Assembly (NCBI RefSeq): GCF_027257975.1
Contig: NZ_JANZKX010000004.1
Location: 186,001 to 250,000, forward strand
Direction of reading: 5' to 3'
DNA: 64,000 nt
Origin: Pelomonas sp. BJYL3
GTDB taxonomy: Bacteria > Pseudomonadota > Gammaproteobacteria > Burkholderiales > Burkholderiaceae_C
Below, piece by piece: positions 18,421 through 27,493 of the stretch; positions within the stretch are counted from its first letter, which is position 1, and each line of letters begins with the position of its first letter. A program made the position numbers and the translations under genes. The notes under the pieces were generated by a model. It had not been told where the DNA came from. It ran no database searches and worked only from the letters and a program-made list of their open reading frames with translations.

Positions 18421-21339
18421 ATGCGTGTGCTGGGACCTGTGCTGGGCCTTTTCGTGGCCTGGATCCTGGGGAGCTGGTTCGGCTGGCGCGAGGGCGGCTT
18501 CGTGGCCCTGGGCGCCGTGATGGGCGGCGTGGCGGCCCACCTGCATCGCCGCGTGAGCCAGCTGCAGGAACAAGTCGCAGGCTTGCAGCAGCAGATGCAG
18601 TCCTCGCCGCGCTCGGTGACCGCCCCGGCCACGGGTCCGGCAGCGGCCACCACAAGAACGCCTGCGAGCACGCCCGGGACGGCACCTCCGACAGCCCCTG
18701 CCACCTTCTCTGCGCCGGCTGCGGCGCCTGCCTCGCGGGCGGAAGCCACCGTGCGGCAGTTCGCCTCGGTGCTCGCCCCGCCCGCCGCCCCTGCTGCCCT
18801 GGAGGTGGCCGAAGATCCAGCCGGCGCGCTGCCGGCAGTCCCGTTGCCCGCGCTGGCGCCGCGCTCGCCCGCGCCGGCCGCCAAGGTCCTGCCCGACCCC
18901 GCCCTGGAGCCCGATGAACGCAGCCTGGCCGTCACCAGCAGCCTGGGTGCCAGCGTGCTGGCCTGGTTCCGCGGCGGCAACACCATCGTGCGCGTGGGCG
19001 TGCTGGTGCTGCTGGTGGGCGTGGGCCTGCTGCTGCGCTATGCCGCCGAGCACGCCGTCATTCCCCTGGCCTGGCGCCTGGCCGGCAGCGCACTGGGCGG
19101 CCTGGGCCTGACAGCGCTCGGCCTGCGCCTCACGCCCCAGCGTCGCGGCTATGGCCTCAGCCTGCAGGGCGCGGGCGTTGGCATCGCCTACATGACCCTG
19201 TTCGCGGCCTTCCGGCTCTATGGCCTGATGCCCGCCGGCCTGAGCTTCGGCCTGATGGCCCTGCTGTGCGCCGCCATCACCGCCCTGGCCCTCAAGCAGG
19301 ACGCCCTCCCCCTCGCGGCCCTGGGTTTCGGCGGGGCCTTCCTCGCGCCGGTGCTTGTGTCCACCGGTCAGGGCAGCCATGTGGCGCTGCTGAGCTACTA
19401 CCTGCTGCTGAACGTCAGCATCGCGGCCATCGCCCGGCGCAAGCCCTGGAAGCTGCTGCACCTGGAGGGGTTCGCCTTCACCCTGGCCATCGCCTCGGCC
19501 TGGGGCTTCGGCGCCTACCGGCCCGAGCTCTTCGCGAGTACCGAGCCCTTCCTGATCGCCCATTTCCTGCTGTACCTCTACATCGGCGTGCAGTACACCC
19601 TGCACATGATCGAGCGCAGCGAGCCAGGGCAAGACCTGGCCCTCGTGGACGGCAGCCTGCTCTTCGGCACGCCCATCGCCGCCTTCGGCCTGCAGTCCGC
19701 CATGCTGCAGCACCAGCCCCTGGCCCTGGCCTTCAGCGCGGCCGTGCTGTCCGGCCTCTACCTGGTGCTGGGGCGCCGTCTGCTGCGCCTGGCGGGCGAG
19801 CGCGTGCTGGTGCTGGTGGAGGGCATGCTGGCGCTGGGCCTGATCTTCCTGGCCCTGGTGACCCCCCTGGCCCTGGATGCCCGCTGGACCAGCGCCGCCT
19901 GGGCCGTGCAGGGCGCTGGCGTGCTGTGGATCGCGCTGCGCCAGCAACGCCGCTGGGCCGCGGTGATGGGGCTGCTGCTGCAGGTCCTGGCCTGCCTGGC
20001 CTACTGGGGCCATCAAGCCGGCGAAGCCCCGGGCGGCTGGCTCTTCATGAACAGCGCCTGGCTGGGCCTGAGCCTGCTGGTGGCGGCCCTGCTGTTCAGC
20101 AGCCATGCCCTGCAGCGCCAGCCCCGCGACAGCACCGTGGCCCGCAGCTTCGCCGAACCGGTGATGTCGTGGATGCTGCTGACCGGCGCCCTCGTGCAGC
20201 TGTGGGCGGGTGGCGTGAAGGAGCTGGTCCAGTGGGAGCAGGCACGCTACGGCGAGGCGCTGCTGGCCGCCGGCTGGAGTGCGCTGCTGGCCCTGGCCGG
20301 CGAAGGTCTGCGCCGCCGCCTGCGCTGGCCGGCACTGGGCGTGGCTGCGCAGGGCCTCGCGGCCCTGGGCCTGGTCCTGGGCCTGGCCCGGCTGACGCTG
20401 GCGCTCGCCCGCGTGGAGGGCAGCGCCGACACCCTGCTGCTGCACCAGGGCGGCCTGGAGATCGCGCTGCTGGGCCTGCTCGGCGCCGCCTGGCTGCTGT
20501 GGCGCCAGGACGCCGACGCGGACAGCGCGGGCCTGCCCGCCCGCCAGATCCTGCTGACCCTGGGCGCCTGGCATCTGCTGCTGCATGCCGCGGCCCTGCC
20601 GTATGCCCTGGCCGTTGCCCATATCGGCCGCCACGAGGCCTGGACGCCCGCCGCGCTGATCGTGCTGCCGACCCTGGCCTGCCTGGCGATGCTGGGCCCG
20701 CGCCTCGCCCGACGCTGGCCGCTGCAGCTCCATCAGACCTGGCTGCGCCAGACCGTGCTGCGTCCCTGGCTGGCGGTGCTGATGGGCTGGAGCCTGCTGG
20801 CCAATCTGCTGGGCAACGGCCGCATGGATCCGCTGCCCTCGCTGCCTCTGCTCAACCCGCTGGACCTCGCCCATGGTCTGGCCCTGCTGTATGCGCTGCG
20901 ACTGGGCCGCAGCGAAGCCGATGGCCGCCTGGGCGGCGGCTGGCTCCGCTGGGGCGCGGGCCTGGCCTTCTTCTGGCTCAACAGCCTGCTGGTGCGCAGC
21001 CTGAGCCTGTGGGCCGGCACGCCCCTGTGGCTGGACGGTGCTCTGGGCAGCAGCCTGGTGCAGACCAGCCTGAGCCTGCTGTGGACGCTCTGCGCGCTGG
21101 CGACCATGGGCTGGGCCACCCGCCGTGCGCCCCCGCGCCTGGCCCGCGGCGCCTGGATGCTGGGTGCCGGCCTGCTGGGCGTGGTGGTGCTCAAGCTCTT
21201 CCTGCTGGACCTCGCCATGCTCAACAGCCTCATGCGCATCGCCAGCTTCCTCGTCGTGGGCCTGCTGATGCTGGTGATCGGCTATGTCGCCCCCCTGCCG
21301 CCGGTCGCCGGCGGCACCGATGCAAAGGCGGGCGCATGA
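18421..21339 (+). CDS. DUF2339 polytopic membrane protein
   Basis: A 972-residue inner-membrane protein. A first helix (residues 1-20) is followed by a coiled-coil/low-complexity Ala/Pro section up to about residue 165, then more than twenty closely packed membrane helices to the C-terminus, as in the DUF2339 family. AAGGAGG before ATG 18421 gives a strong start; GCCACAATCC about 70 bases upstream may be a -10. Its stop overlaps the start of the DUF3999 gene (ATGA). The two families commonly sit together, which suggests a membrane complex of an integral part and a periplasmic part. Role unknown. Confidence 0.85.
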   Translation: MRVLGPVLGLFVAWILGSWFGWREGGFVALGAVMGGVAAHLHRRVSQLQEQVAGLQQQMQSSPRSVTAPATGPAAATTRTPASTPGTAPPTAPATFSAPAAAPASRAEATVRQFASVLAPPAAPAALEVAEDPAGALPAVPLPALAPRSPAPAAKVLPDPALEPDERSLAVTSSLGASVLAWFRGGNTIVRVGVLVLLVGVGLLLRYAAEHAVIPLAWRLAGSALGGLGLTALGLRLTPQRRGYGLSLQGAGVGIAYMTLFAAFRLYGLMPAGLSFGLMALLCAAITALALKQDALPLAALGFGGAFLAPVLVSTGQGSHVALLSYYLLLNVSIAAIARRKPWKLLHLEGFAFTLAIASAWGFGAYRPELFASTEPFLIAHFLLYLYIGVQYTLHMIERSEPGQDLALVDGSLLFGTPIAAFGLQSAMLQHQPLALAFSAAVLSGLYLVLGRRLLRLAGERVLVLVEGMLALGLIFLALVTPLALDARWTSAAWAVQGAGVLWIALRQQRRWAAVMGLLLQVLACLAYWGHQAGEAPGGWLFMNSAWLGLSLLVAALLFSSHALQRQPRDSTVARSFAEPVMSWMLLTGALVQLWAGGVKELVQWEQARYGEALLAAGWSALLALAGEGLRRRLRWPALGVAAQGLAALGLVLGLARLTLALARVEGSADTLLLHQGGLEIALLGLLGAAWLLWRQDADADSAGLPARQILLTLGAWHLLLHAAALPYALAVAHIGRHEAWTPAALIVLPTLACLAMLGPRLARRWPLQLHQTWLRQTVLRPWLAVLMGWSLLANLLGNGRMDPLPSLPLLNPLDLAHGLALLYALRLGRSEADGRLGGGWLRWGAGLAFFWLNSLLVRSLSLWAGTPLWLDGALGSSLVQTSLSLLWTLCALATMGWATRRAPPRLARGAWMLGAGLLGVVVLKLFLLDLAMLNSLMRIASFLVVGLLMLVIGYVAPLPPVAGGTDAKAGA

Positions 21340-22826
21340 GGCCCCCGCGTCAGCTGCCGGGCCCGGTCGGCCTGGCCCTCGCCACCTGCCGGGCCGTCGT
21401 CCTGGGCATCGGCCTGAACCTGGGTGCTGCACAGGCCGGACCGACTGCCCCCGCGGCAAGCCAGGCCACGCCGGCGCCGGTCCTGGTCTGGGCGCCGCTG
21501 CAGGCGCAGCCTGGCGGTGGCCTGCAGCGCCTGGCCCTGCCTTGGGCGCTGCTGGGTGCAGCCCCCGGAGCGGGGGTGGAGTCCGTGCAGGTGCTCGATG
21601 CGAAGGGTCAGGTCTTGCCCAGCGCCTGGGCAGGCCCGCCGCCCGACGGGCAGTCCCGCCGCGAGGCGACGGTGCCGCTGTGGGCCTGGCCTGAGGCGGC
21701 CGGCGCGCAGCCCTCGGATGCCGCGCGCTCGCTGGACATCGAGCTTGACGAGCAAGGCCGCGTGCGCCGCCTGCAGACGCACAGCCGTGCCCAGCCCCCG
21801 GCGGGCGCCGCCGCGCCGGGCAGTGCGCGCTGGCTGCTGGACCTGTCCGCCCTGCGCCACCCGGGCGAACGCCCGCTGGACCTGCTGCTGGACTGGGCGG
21901 CTGCGTCCGGGGGGCAGGCCTTGACCGTGCAGCTGCAAGCCAGCGACGACGCCCTGCACTGGCGCCCCCTGCGCAGCGCCCAGCTGCTGGACCTGCCCGC
22001 CGCCGCCGCGGCGCCCGCTTTGCAGCTCAGGCGCATCGACTGGCCCGCAGACCAGCCCCTGCCCCCCTACCTGCGGCTTCAGTTCGAGACGCCGGTGCAG
22101 CTGCACACCGTCACGCTGAGCGCCGAGAGCCGGCAACGCCCGGACCTGGCCACCGAAAGCCTGGCCTGGCGGCCCGAGGCCCCGCAGGCCGGCGAGGCGC
22201 CCCGCTGGCGCCTGGACCTGCCCCTGCCCCTGCGCCCGGAGGCCCTGCGGGTGCGGCTGCCGGCGCTCAACCAGCTGCTGAGCCTGCGGCTGGAGCAGCG
22301 GCAGCAGGACGGCCAGGCCTGGCAGCCGGTGCAGCAGTTCGTCGCCTGGCGCATGCAGCGTGGCGGCGTGGAGGGGCAGTCGCCCGCCGAGCCCGTCCAG
22401 GCCGCGCCGGCCCGCCAGTGGCGGCTGGTGGCGCAAGGGCCGGTGCCGGCGGAACTGGCCCAGGGCGCGCTGAGCCTGGAGTGGCTGTGGCGCCCGCCCC
22501 AGCTGGTCACCCTGCTGCCGGCCGATCCGGCCCAGCTGGCGGGCCTGCGCCTGCAGCTGGGAGCACCGGCGCCTGGCCCCGGCCACCTTGCGCTGCAGAC
22601 CCTGATGCCCGGCTACCAGCCCGGCAGCGAGTACCAGCTGCCCGAGGCCCGGCCGGGTGCGGCGCAGGTCCAGGCTGCGCCGGCGCCGCCACCTGCCTGG
22701 GAGGACCCCGCCGCCCGCAAGCGCTGGGCGCTGTGGGCCGTGCTGGGCGTCAGCGTGCTGGGCCTCGCCGGTCTGGCCTGGCGGCTCAAGGGCGAGCTGG
22801 GCAGCCCCCCGCCGCCGCGCGCCTGA
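21336..22826 (+). CDS. DUF3999 family periplasmic/membrane protein
   Basis: A 496-residue protein with an N-terminal export signal (about residues 10-35), a large beta-rich periplasmic region and one C-terminal membrane helix (ALWAVLGVSVLGLAGLAWRL) with a short cytoplasmic tail. Coupled by ATGA to the DUF2339 gene. A copy of the dispersed repeat at 21605-21619 is read in frame as GQVLP near residue 93, evidently tolerated in a surface loop. Signal, fold and single tail anchor match DUF3999; molecular role is unknown. Confidence 0.8.
   Translation: MRPPRQLPGPVGLALATCRAVVLGIGLNLGAAQAGPTAPAASQATPAPVLVWAPLQAQPGGGLQRLALPWALLGAAPGAGVESVQVLDAKGQVLPSAWAGPPPDGQSRREATVPLWAWPEAAGAQPSDAARSLDIELDEQGRVRRLQTHSRAQPPAGAAAPGSARWLLDLSALRHPGERPLDLLLDWAAASGGQALTVQLQASDDALHWRPLRSAQLLDLPAAAAAPALQLRRIDWPADQPLPPYLRLQFETPVQLHTVTLSAESRQRPDLATESLAWRPEAPQAGEAPRWRLDLPLPLRPEALRVRLPALNQLLSLRLEQRQQDGQAWQPVQQFVAWRMQRGGVEGQSPAEPVQAAPARQWRLVAQGPVPAELAQGALSLEWLWRPPQLVTLLPADPAQLAGLRLQLGAPAPGPGHLALQTLMPGYQPGSEYQLPEARPGAAQVQAAPAPPPAWEDPAARKRWALWAVLGVSVLGLAGLAWRLKGELGSPPPPRA
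21605..21619 (+). repeat. dispersed repeat copy 2
   Basis: GGGTCAGGTCTTGCC inside the DUF3999 gene, read as Gly-Gln-Val-Leu-Pro. Confidence 0.75.
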
Positions 22827-23378
22827 GCCTGCGCCCGCCCGGCCACCGTGCCCCGGCGCGCACCCGTCCGGGCGCGCCGCAGGCCGGCGATCCAGGCCTT
22901 CTGGGCCCGCGAAGGCGGCCACAGTTGGCATCCTGGGCGGTCGCCCGGGAGCGGGTCGCAAGGACGGCTGTTAAACTTCGCCTCATTGCTGCCGTCTCGC
23001 TTTCCTCTGCAGCATTCTGTGCGTCCCTCCCCGGCCCGAGCGGCCCGACGGACGCCACGGCCAGCAGCCGTCCTTCCCGGGGGACGCCCGCGATCCCAGG
23101 CAAGCTCGTCTGGCTCATCGATTCCTGACACCGGCAGGGCCTGCCTGTCCAGCCCGGAATCCTGAACTGCACACCCGCAACGCACACGGTCGGTGGCTCC
23201 GCCCGCGTGTCCCTGAAATGCTCCAGCCCGCGCGTGCCGCTCCCGCCGCGCAGGCGCCCGTCAGCCGATGGCTCCCCTGCAGCCCTTCGCGGCAGCCTCC
23301 TGCTGCTTCAGGCGTGGGGCAGCGGCCAGGCCCGGCCGGCGGCGTCGGAGCACCAACGATTCAACAAAGGACAGATCC
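22827..23378. other. 552-base intergenic region ahead of infA
   Basis: No convincing gene. TTAAACTTCGCC at 22971-22982 resembles a -10 element of this order (TAAACT at 22972), though no -35 is evident at the right distance; it would give infA a leader of nearly 400 bases. The stretch after it is pyrimidine-rich and then GC-rich. Short frames on both strands look random in composition. Confidence 0.4.
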
Positions 23379-23639
23379 ATGGCAAAAGAAGAACTGATCG
23401 AGATGCGCGGCAAGGTCGACGAAGTGCTGCCGGATTCGCGCTTTCGCGTGACCCTGGAGAACGGGCACTCGCTGGTGGCCTACACCGGTGGCAAGATGCG
23501 CCGCCACAACATCCGCATCCTGGCAGGCGACCAGGTCTCGCTGGAGCTGTCGCCCTACGACCTGAACAAGGGCCGCATCACCTTCCGCCACCTGGAGCCC
23601 CGCGCCGGCGGTGCGCCGATGGCTCGCCGCCGCTTCTGA
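23379..23639 (+). CDS. infA: translation initiation factor IF-1
   Basis: An 86-residue S1-like OB-fold protein that binds the 30S A site during initiation. [24 protein letters not shown] and the basic KMRRHNIRI segment (described as separate blocks) are diagnostic. It exceeds the usual 72 residues because of a C-terminal extension ([16 protein letters not shown]), which matches the second infA copy found in many Burkholderiales outside the ribosomal protein operon. AAAGGA precedes the ATG and a strong terminator follows, so it is monocistronic. Confidence 0.95.
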   Translation: MAKEELIEMRGKVDEVLPDSRFRVTLENGHSLVAYTGGKMRRHNIRILAGDQVSLELSPYDLNKGRITFRHLEPRAGGAPMARRRF

Positions 23640-23673
23640 TCATCGCCCTGGCCCCGGCCAGGCGCGGCGCAGC

Positions 23674-23699
23674 AGGCCTCCCCTTGCGGAGGCCTTTTT
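23674..23699 (+). terminator. infA intrinsic terminator
   Basis: An 8-bp stem AGGCCTCC/GGAGGCCT with a CCTTGC loop followed by TTTT, 35 bases after the infA stop. The next gene converges, so the stem may act on both strands. Confidence 0.88.
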
Positions 23700-23712
23700 C
23701 ATGGCGCCGGAC

Positions 23713-24123
23713 TCAATGCCAGCGAGGGGCTGCGCCACCGACGGCGCGGATCTCCAGGGCATTGCCGCTGGGATCGCGGATGAACATGGTCCAGCACTCA
23801 CCCGCCCGGCCCTCCTGCTCGCAATGCGGCGGCACCTCGAAGCGGGTGCCCGCGGCCATCAGGCGCTGGGCGAGGTTGCGCCACTGCGGCAGCGCCAGGC
23901 AGGCGTCCAGCGGGCCCGGGGCCACGTCAGGCGCATCGGTGTCGTCCGGCCACACGGCCAGATGGGTCCCGAAGAAGTCGAAGCTCAGGGCGCACTCGGC
24001 AGGCGGGGACTCCCTGCAGCCCAGCAGCTCGCCGTAGAAGGCGCGGGCCTGGCCCAGGTCATGCACGCGGATCGCCCAGGCCGTGGGCCGGGGCTCGGAA
24101 GGGGCGGCGGAGGCAGTGAACAT
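23713..24123 (-). CDS. VOC family (glyoxalase/bleomycin resistance) protein
   Basis: A 136-residue vicinal oxygen chelate protein. AWAIRVHDLGQARAFYGELLG opens the first beta-alpha-beta unit and FIRDPSGNALEIRAV closes the second, with the terminal Glu as a usual metal ligand; the first ligand seems to be His at the start of VHDLGQ. Substrate unknown. ATG 24123 is preferred (GGGAG 13 bases upstream). Converges with infA. Confidence 0.82.
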   Translation of the reverse strand: MFTASAAPSEPRPTAWAIRVHDLGQARAFYGELLGCRESPPAECALSFDFFGTHLAVWPDDTDAPDVAPGPLDACLALPQWRNLAQRLMAAGTRFEVPPHCEQEGRAGECWTMFIRDPSGNALEIRAVGGAAPRWH

Positions 24124-24288
24124 CCTTGAATCTCCCGAGAATCCTGGATACCGGAGGACACGGATATGCAACGTCCTGTTGCATTGCTTGCCCAGAATAG
24201 CCAAGCAGCCCGCCGCTGGCGAGCCGGCCTAGGGGCGCACGTGCGCGCATGCGACGCCTGTCCCTCAAAGCTGTGGCATCGTGCGCAC

Positions 24289-24768
24289 ATGAGCCAGGAA
24301 TTGCCTTCCACCTTCAAGCTGCTGACGATCTGGCTGCTTATCCTCACCGCCGTCTTCCTGGCGGTGCTGGCCTGGCAGCACCAGCGCGAACGCCCGCGCT
24401 TCACCCTCAACGAGCGCGAGCTGCGCCTGCAGCGGGGCCCGGACGGCCATTTCCACTGGCCAGGCCGGCTGGCGGGCCGGGACACCGTCTTCCTGGTCGA
24501 CACCGGCGCCACCACCACGGCCCTGCCCCGTGCCCTCGCAGACCAGCTGGGGTTGCGGCCCCTCGAATCCCTGCGCAGCAACACGGCCGGCGGCGTGGTC
24601 GATGGCTACGCGGCCGAGGTGGACCTGAGCCTGGAGGGCGGCCTGCAGGCGCCGCGCCTGCGCGTGGTCGTGCTGCCGACACTGGACGCCCCCCTGCTGG
24701 GCATGGACGTGCTGGGCCGGCTGAAGTTCAGCCAGCACGCAGGAGAATTCACCGTGGAGCGCCCATGA
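24289..24768 (+). CDS. retropepsin-like aspartic protease (TIGR02281 type)
   Basis: A 159-residue membrane-anchored protein. One N-terminal membrane helix (about residues 11-28) is followed by a single retropepsin-type domain with the catalytic motif VDTGATTT near residue 70 and the flap/core LLGMDVLGRLKF near the end. Such clan AA proteins work as dimers in the periplasm. The stop overlaps the start of the TraB/GumN gene by ATGA, so the two are coupled. Physiological substrate unknown. Confidence 0.85.
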   Translation: MSQELPSTFKLLTIWLLILTAVFLAVLAWQHQRERPRFTLNERELRLQRGPDGHFHWPGRLAGRDTVFLVDTGATTTALPRALADQLGLRPLESLRSNTAGGVVDGYAAEVDLSLEGGLQAPRLRVVVLPTLDAPLLGMDVLGRLKFSQHAGEFTVERP

Positions 24769-25727
24769 ATCTGGTCCGACACTGCCTGCGCCGCTGCGGC
24801 GCGGCCCTCTTCGCGCTGTGGCTGGTGGGCGCCGCCCAGGCCCAGGACTGCCCGCCGCCGCTGTCGGCGCCCAATCCCGCCCTGCTGGCCCAGCCGCCGG
24901 CCGGCGCGCCGGACCGCGGCCTGCTGTGGCAGCTCGAGAAGGACGGCCGCAGTGCCTGGCTCTTCGCCAGCATCCACCTGGGCCGGCCGGAGTGGCTGAT
25001 CCCGGGCCCGCGGCTGCAGGCGGCCCTGGATGCCAGCGACACCCTGGCCCTGGAGCTCGACCTCGGCGATCCCCAGGTGATGCAGACCATGGCCCGCCCC
25101 GTGCCCGGCCGGCCCACGCTGGCGCTGCCTGCCGAGCTGCAGTCCCGCATGCAGGCCGTGGCCCGCCGCTACTGCCTGGACCTCTCGCCCTACGCGCGCC
25201 TGCACCCCATCCTCCAGCTGGGCCAGCTGGTGGTGCAGAGCGCCCGGGGCGACGGGCTGGGTGCCGAGTTCGGCCAGGAGATGGGCCTGATGATCCAGGC
25301 GCAGCTGCGCGGATTGCGAATGGCCGGCCTGGAAACCCCCACGCTGCAGCTGCAGGCCCTGATCCCGGCGGGTCGCCAGGAAGTGCTGGAGGAGGTGCGC
25401 GAGGGCCTGCGGCAGCTGGAGTCGCCCGAGGTAAGCCGCCAGACCCGCCGTCTGGCCGAGGCCTGGGCCCAGGGTGACCTGGCCACGCTGGAGAGCTATG
25501 CGCAGTGGTGCGACTGCGTCCACACCGATGCTGACCGCGCCGCGCTCAAGCGCACCATCGGCGACCGCAACCCAGGCATGGCCGAAGGCATCGCCCGGCT
25601 GCATGGCAAGGGCCGGCGCCTGCTGGTGGCCGTCGGGGCCCTGCACATGACGGGCGAGGGCAGCCTGCTCGAGGCCTTGCAGGCGCGTGGCTTCAGGGTC
25701 ACGCAGCGCTGGCCGGAGCCGCGCTGA
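24765..25727 (+). CDS. TraB/GumN family protein
   Basis: A 320-residue exported protein: signal peptide ending near residue 27 (GAAQAQ), then a TraB/GumN (Tiki-like) domain with GLLWQLEKDGRSAWLFASIHLG at its start and the conserved VAVGALHMTGEGSLLEAL (shown as two motifs: VAVGALHM, GEGSLLEAL) near the end. Members are metal-dependent proteases or related folds; conserved Glu and His residues are present in AFALEL-like and GALHM positions. Two closely spaced Cys (CDC near residue 246) may form a disulfide. Coupled to the aspartic protease upstream. Confidence 0.83.
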   Translation: MNLVRHCLRRCGAALFALWLVGAAQAQDCPPPLSAPNPALLAQPPAGAPDRGLLWQLEKDGRSAWLFASIHLGRPEWLIPGPRLQAALDASDTLALELDLGDPQVMQTMARPVPGRPTLALPAELQSRMQAVARRYCLDLSPYARLHPILQLGQLVVQSARGDGLGAEFGQEMGLMIQAQLRGLRMAGLETPTLQLQALIPAGRQEVLEEVREGLRQLESPEVSRQTRRLAEAWAQGDLATLESYAQWCDCVHTDADRAALKRTIGDRNPGMAEGIARLHGKGRRLLVAVGALHMTGEGSLLEALQARGFRVTQRWPEPR

Positions 25728-25782
25728 GCGGCGGTCAGCCGCGCCTTGGCGCTACCATCGCGCCATCACCCCAGGAGGCCCC

Positions 25783-26538
25783 ATGGCAGACAGCAGCAGC
25801 TTCAGCAAGTTCGTGCCCGGTTTCGAGTTCCTGCAGGGCCTGGTCAAGAATGCCGGCGCGGCCCTGCCGGGCATCGGGCAGTGGGTCGCCCCCACGCTGA
25901 ACCCGGAGGAGCTCTCCAAGCGCATCGAGGAGCTGCGCACCGTGCAGTTCTGGCTGGAGCAGAACGCCCGCATGCTGGGCGCCACCATCCAGGCGCTGGA
26001 GGTGCAGCGCATGACGCTGTCCACGCTGAAGTCCATGAACGTGCCCCTCGCCGAGCTGGGCGAGACGCTCAAGGTGCCGCCCATGCCCGAGTACAAGCTG
26101 CCGGAGATGCCGGGCATCCCTGCGGCGGCCGCGCCCAAGGCCCACAAGCCTGCCGCCAAGGCCACGAAAGCCGCGAAGGCCGCCGAGGCGCCCGCCCTGC
26201 CCGGCCTGGGTGCGGTGGACCCCATGCAGTGGTGGTCGGCGCTCAGCAACCAGTTCACACAGCTGGCCACCCAGGCCATGAAGGACGGCGCGACCGATGC
26301 CGCGAAGAACCTGGCCGGCGCCATGGTCAAGCAGAGCTTCGACGCAGCGGGCGAGACGATCAAGAAAGCCGCCGCCATGCCCCTGAACGTGGCCAAGAGC
26401 GCAGCCGCCGCGGCCGGCGCGGCGGCCGGTGCCGCCGCCGGGGCTGCCGCGAACGCGGCCACCAAGCCCGCGTTGAAGGCCGCCGTGAAGGCGTCCACGC
26501 GCAAGGCCCCGGCCCGCAAGCGCGGCAGCGTGCGCTGA
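25783..26538 (+). CDS. phaM: polyhydroxyalkanoate granule protein PhaM
   Basis: A 251-residue protein. The N-terminal part (PGFEFLQGLVKNAG, then PEELSKRIEELRTVQFWLEQN) matches PhaM of Ralstonia eutropha, which activates PHA synthase, sits on granules and tethers them to the nucleoid. After a Pro-rich middle, the C-terminus is an Ala/Lys-rich histone-like tail with KAAVKAS and KAPARKRGS, consistent with DNA binding. GGAGG precedes the ATG; CTACCAT about 30 bases upstream may be its -10. No pha biosynthesis gene is adjacent. Confidence 0.9.
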   Translation: MADSSSFSKFVPGFEFLQGLVKNAGAALPGIGQWVAPTLNPEELSKRIEELRTVQFWLEQNARMLGATIQALEVQRMTLSTLKSMNVPLAELGETLKVPPMPEYKLPEMPGIPAAAAPKAHKPAAKATKAAKAAEAPALPGLGAVDPMQWWSALSNQFTQLATQAMKDGATDAAKNLAGAMVKQSFDAAGETIKKAAAMPLNVAKSAAAAAGAAAGAAAGAAANAATKPALKAAVKASTRKAPARKRGSVR

Positions 26539-26592
26539 GGGGCCGGCCCGGCCGTCCCGAGACTGTTTGCGCCAGCCTCCCCCACGCCGCGC

Positions 26593-27474
26593 ATGGCCGC
26601 CCCCCGCATCCCGCCCATCCAGAGCCTGCTGGCCTTCGAGGCCGTGGCGCGGCTGCGCAGCGTGAGCCTGGCGGCCGAGGAACTGAGCGTGACGCCCAGC
26701 GCCGTCAGCCACCGCATCCGCCAGCTGGAGTCGCAGCTGGGCTTCAAGCTCTTCGGCCGGGACTTCAGCCCCTCCGATGAAGGCCAGCGCTACCTGCCCT
26801 CGGTGCGCCAGGGGCTCAAGGCCCTGCAGCAGATCCCCCGCCCGGACGGCCCCGGCCTGCAGTCCGCCCGTTTGCGCCTGGCGGTGACGCCCACCTTCTC
26901 GCGCCAGATCCTGCTGCCGCGCCTGGCCCTGTTCCGCCATGCCTATCCGGAGATCGAGCTGGTGATGCAGGTGGCCATCCCGCTGACCAACACCAAGTCC
27001 GAGGATGCCGACCTCGAAATCCGCTACGGCACCGGCGACTATCCCGGCCTCGAGTACCGCCGCATCCTCAGCGACGAGCTCACTCCCGTCTGCAGCCCCG
27101 AGTACCTGCACGAGTTCGGTCCCTTCGAGGGCTTCGACAGCGCCGAGGACATCCGCCGCGCCCGCCTCATCCGCAGCCCGCTGGATCCCTGGAGCACCTG
27201 GTTCGAGGCCCACGGCATCCACCTGGACGAGCCCCGCACCGGCGCGCAGTTCAACGACGTCGGCCTGGTGCTGGACGCCGCGGCGGCCGGCTTCGGCGTG
27301 GCCCTGATGCGCATGAAGCTGGGCCTGACCTGGCTGGACAGCGGCCGCCTGCTGCGCCTCTCGCCCCGCACCGTGCCCTCGCCCTTCCACCACTACCTGT
27401 GCTGGAAGCAGGGGACCATGGAGCGCTGGGAGTGCGCGGCGTTTGCGGACTGGTTGTTCAAGGCGCTGGGCTGA
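26593..27474 (+). CDS. LysR family transcriptional regulator
   Basis: A 293-residue regulator with an N-terminal winged helix-turn-helix (SLAAEELSVTPSAVSHRIRQLE, residues about 25-46, shown here in blocks) and a periplasmic-binding-like effector domain (about 90-290). The HTH and the length are of the GcvA subgroup. No divergent target gene is next to it: the neighbours phaM and the orphan secreted protein run in the same direction. Target and co-inducer unknown. Confidence 0.88.
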   Translation: MAAPRIPPIQSLLAFEAVARLRSVSLAAEELSVTPSAVSHRIRQLESQLGFKLFGRDFSPSDEGQRYLPSVRQGLKALQQIPRPDGPGLQSARLRLAVTPTFSRQILLPRLALFRHAYPEIELVMQVAIPLTNTKSEDADLEIRYGTGDYPGLEYRRILSDELTPVCSPEYLHEFGPFEGFDSAEDIRRARLIRSPLDPWSTWFEAHGIHLDEPRTGAQFNDVGLVLDAAAAGFGVALMRMKLGLTWLDSGRLLRLSPRTVPSPFHHYLCWKQGTMERWECAAFADWLFKALG

Positions 27475-27493
27475 TCGTCACGCACACGCCCTC

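Noticed and set aside
19628-19642. GGCAAGACCTGGCCC in the DUF2339 gene as a repeat copy
   Set aside because: One difference and no flanking T at the usual position; left out of the count although it may be a decayed copy.
18130-21459. Long minus-strand frame opposite the DUF2339 gene
   Set aside because: Gln/Ala/Gly-rich translation without domains; an antisense shadow of a clear membrane protein.
22613-23187. Minus-strand genes opposite the DUF3999 end and infA leader
   Set aside because: Arg/Gly/Ala-rich random-looking products, no ribosome site, no conserved pattern.
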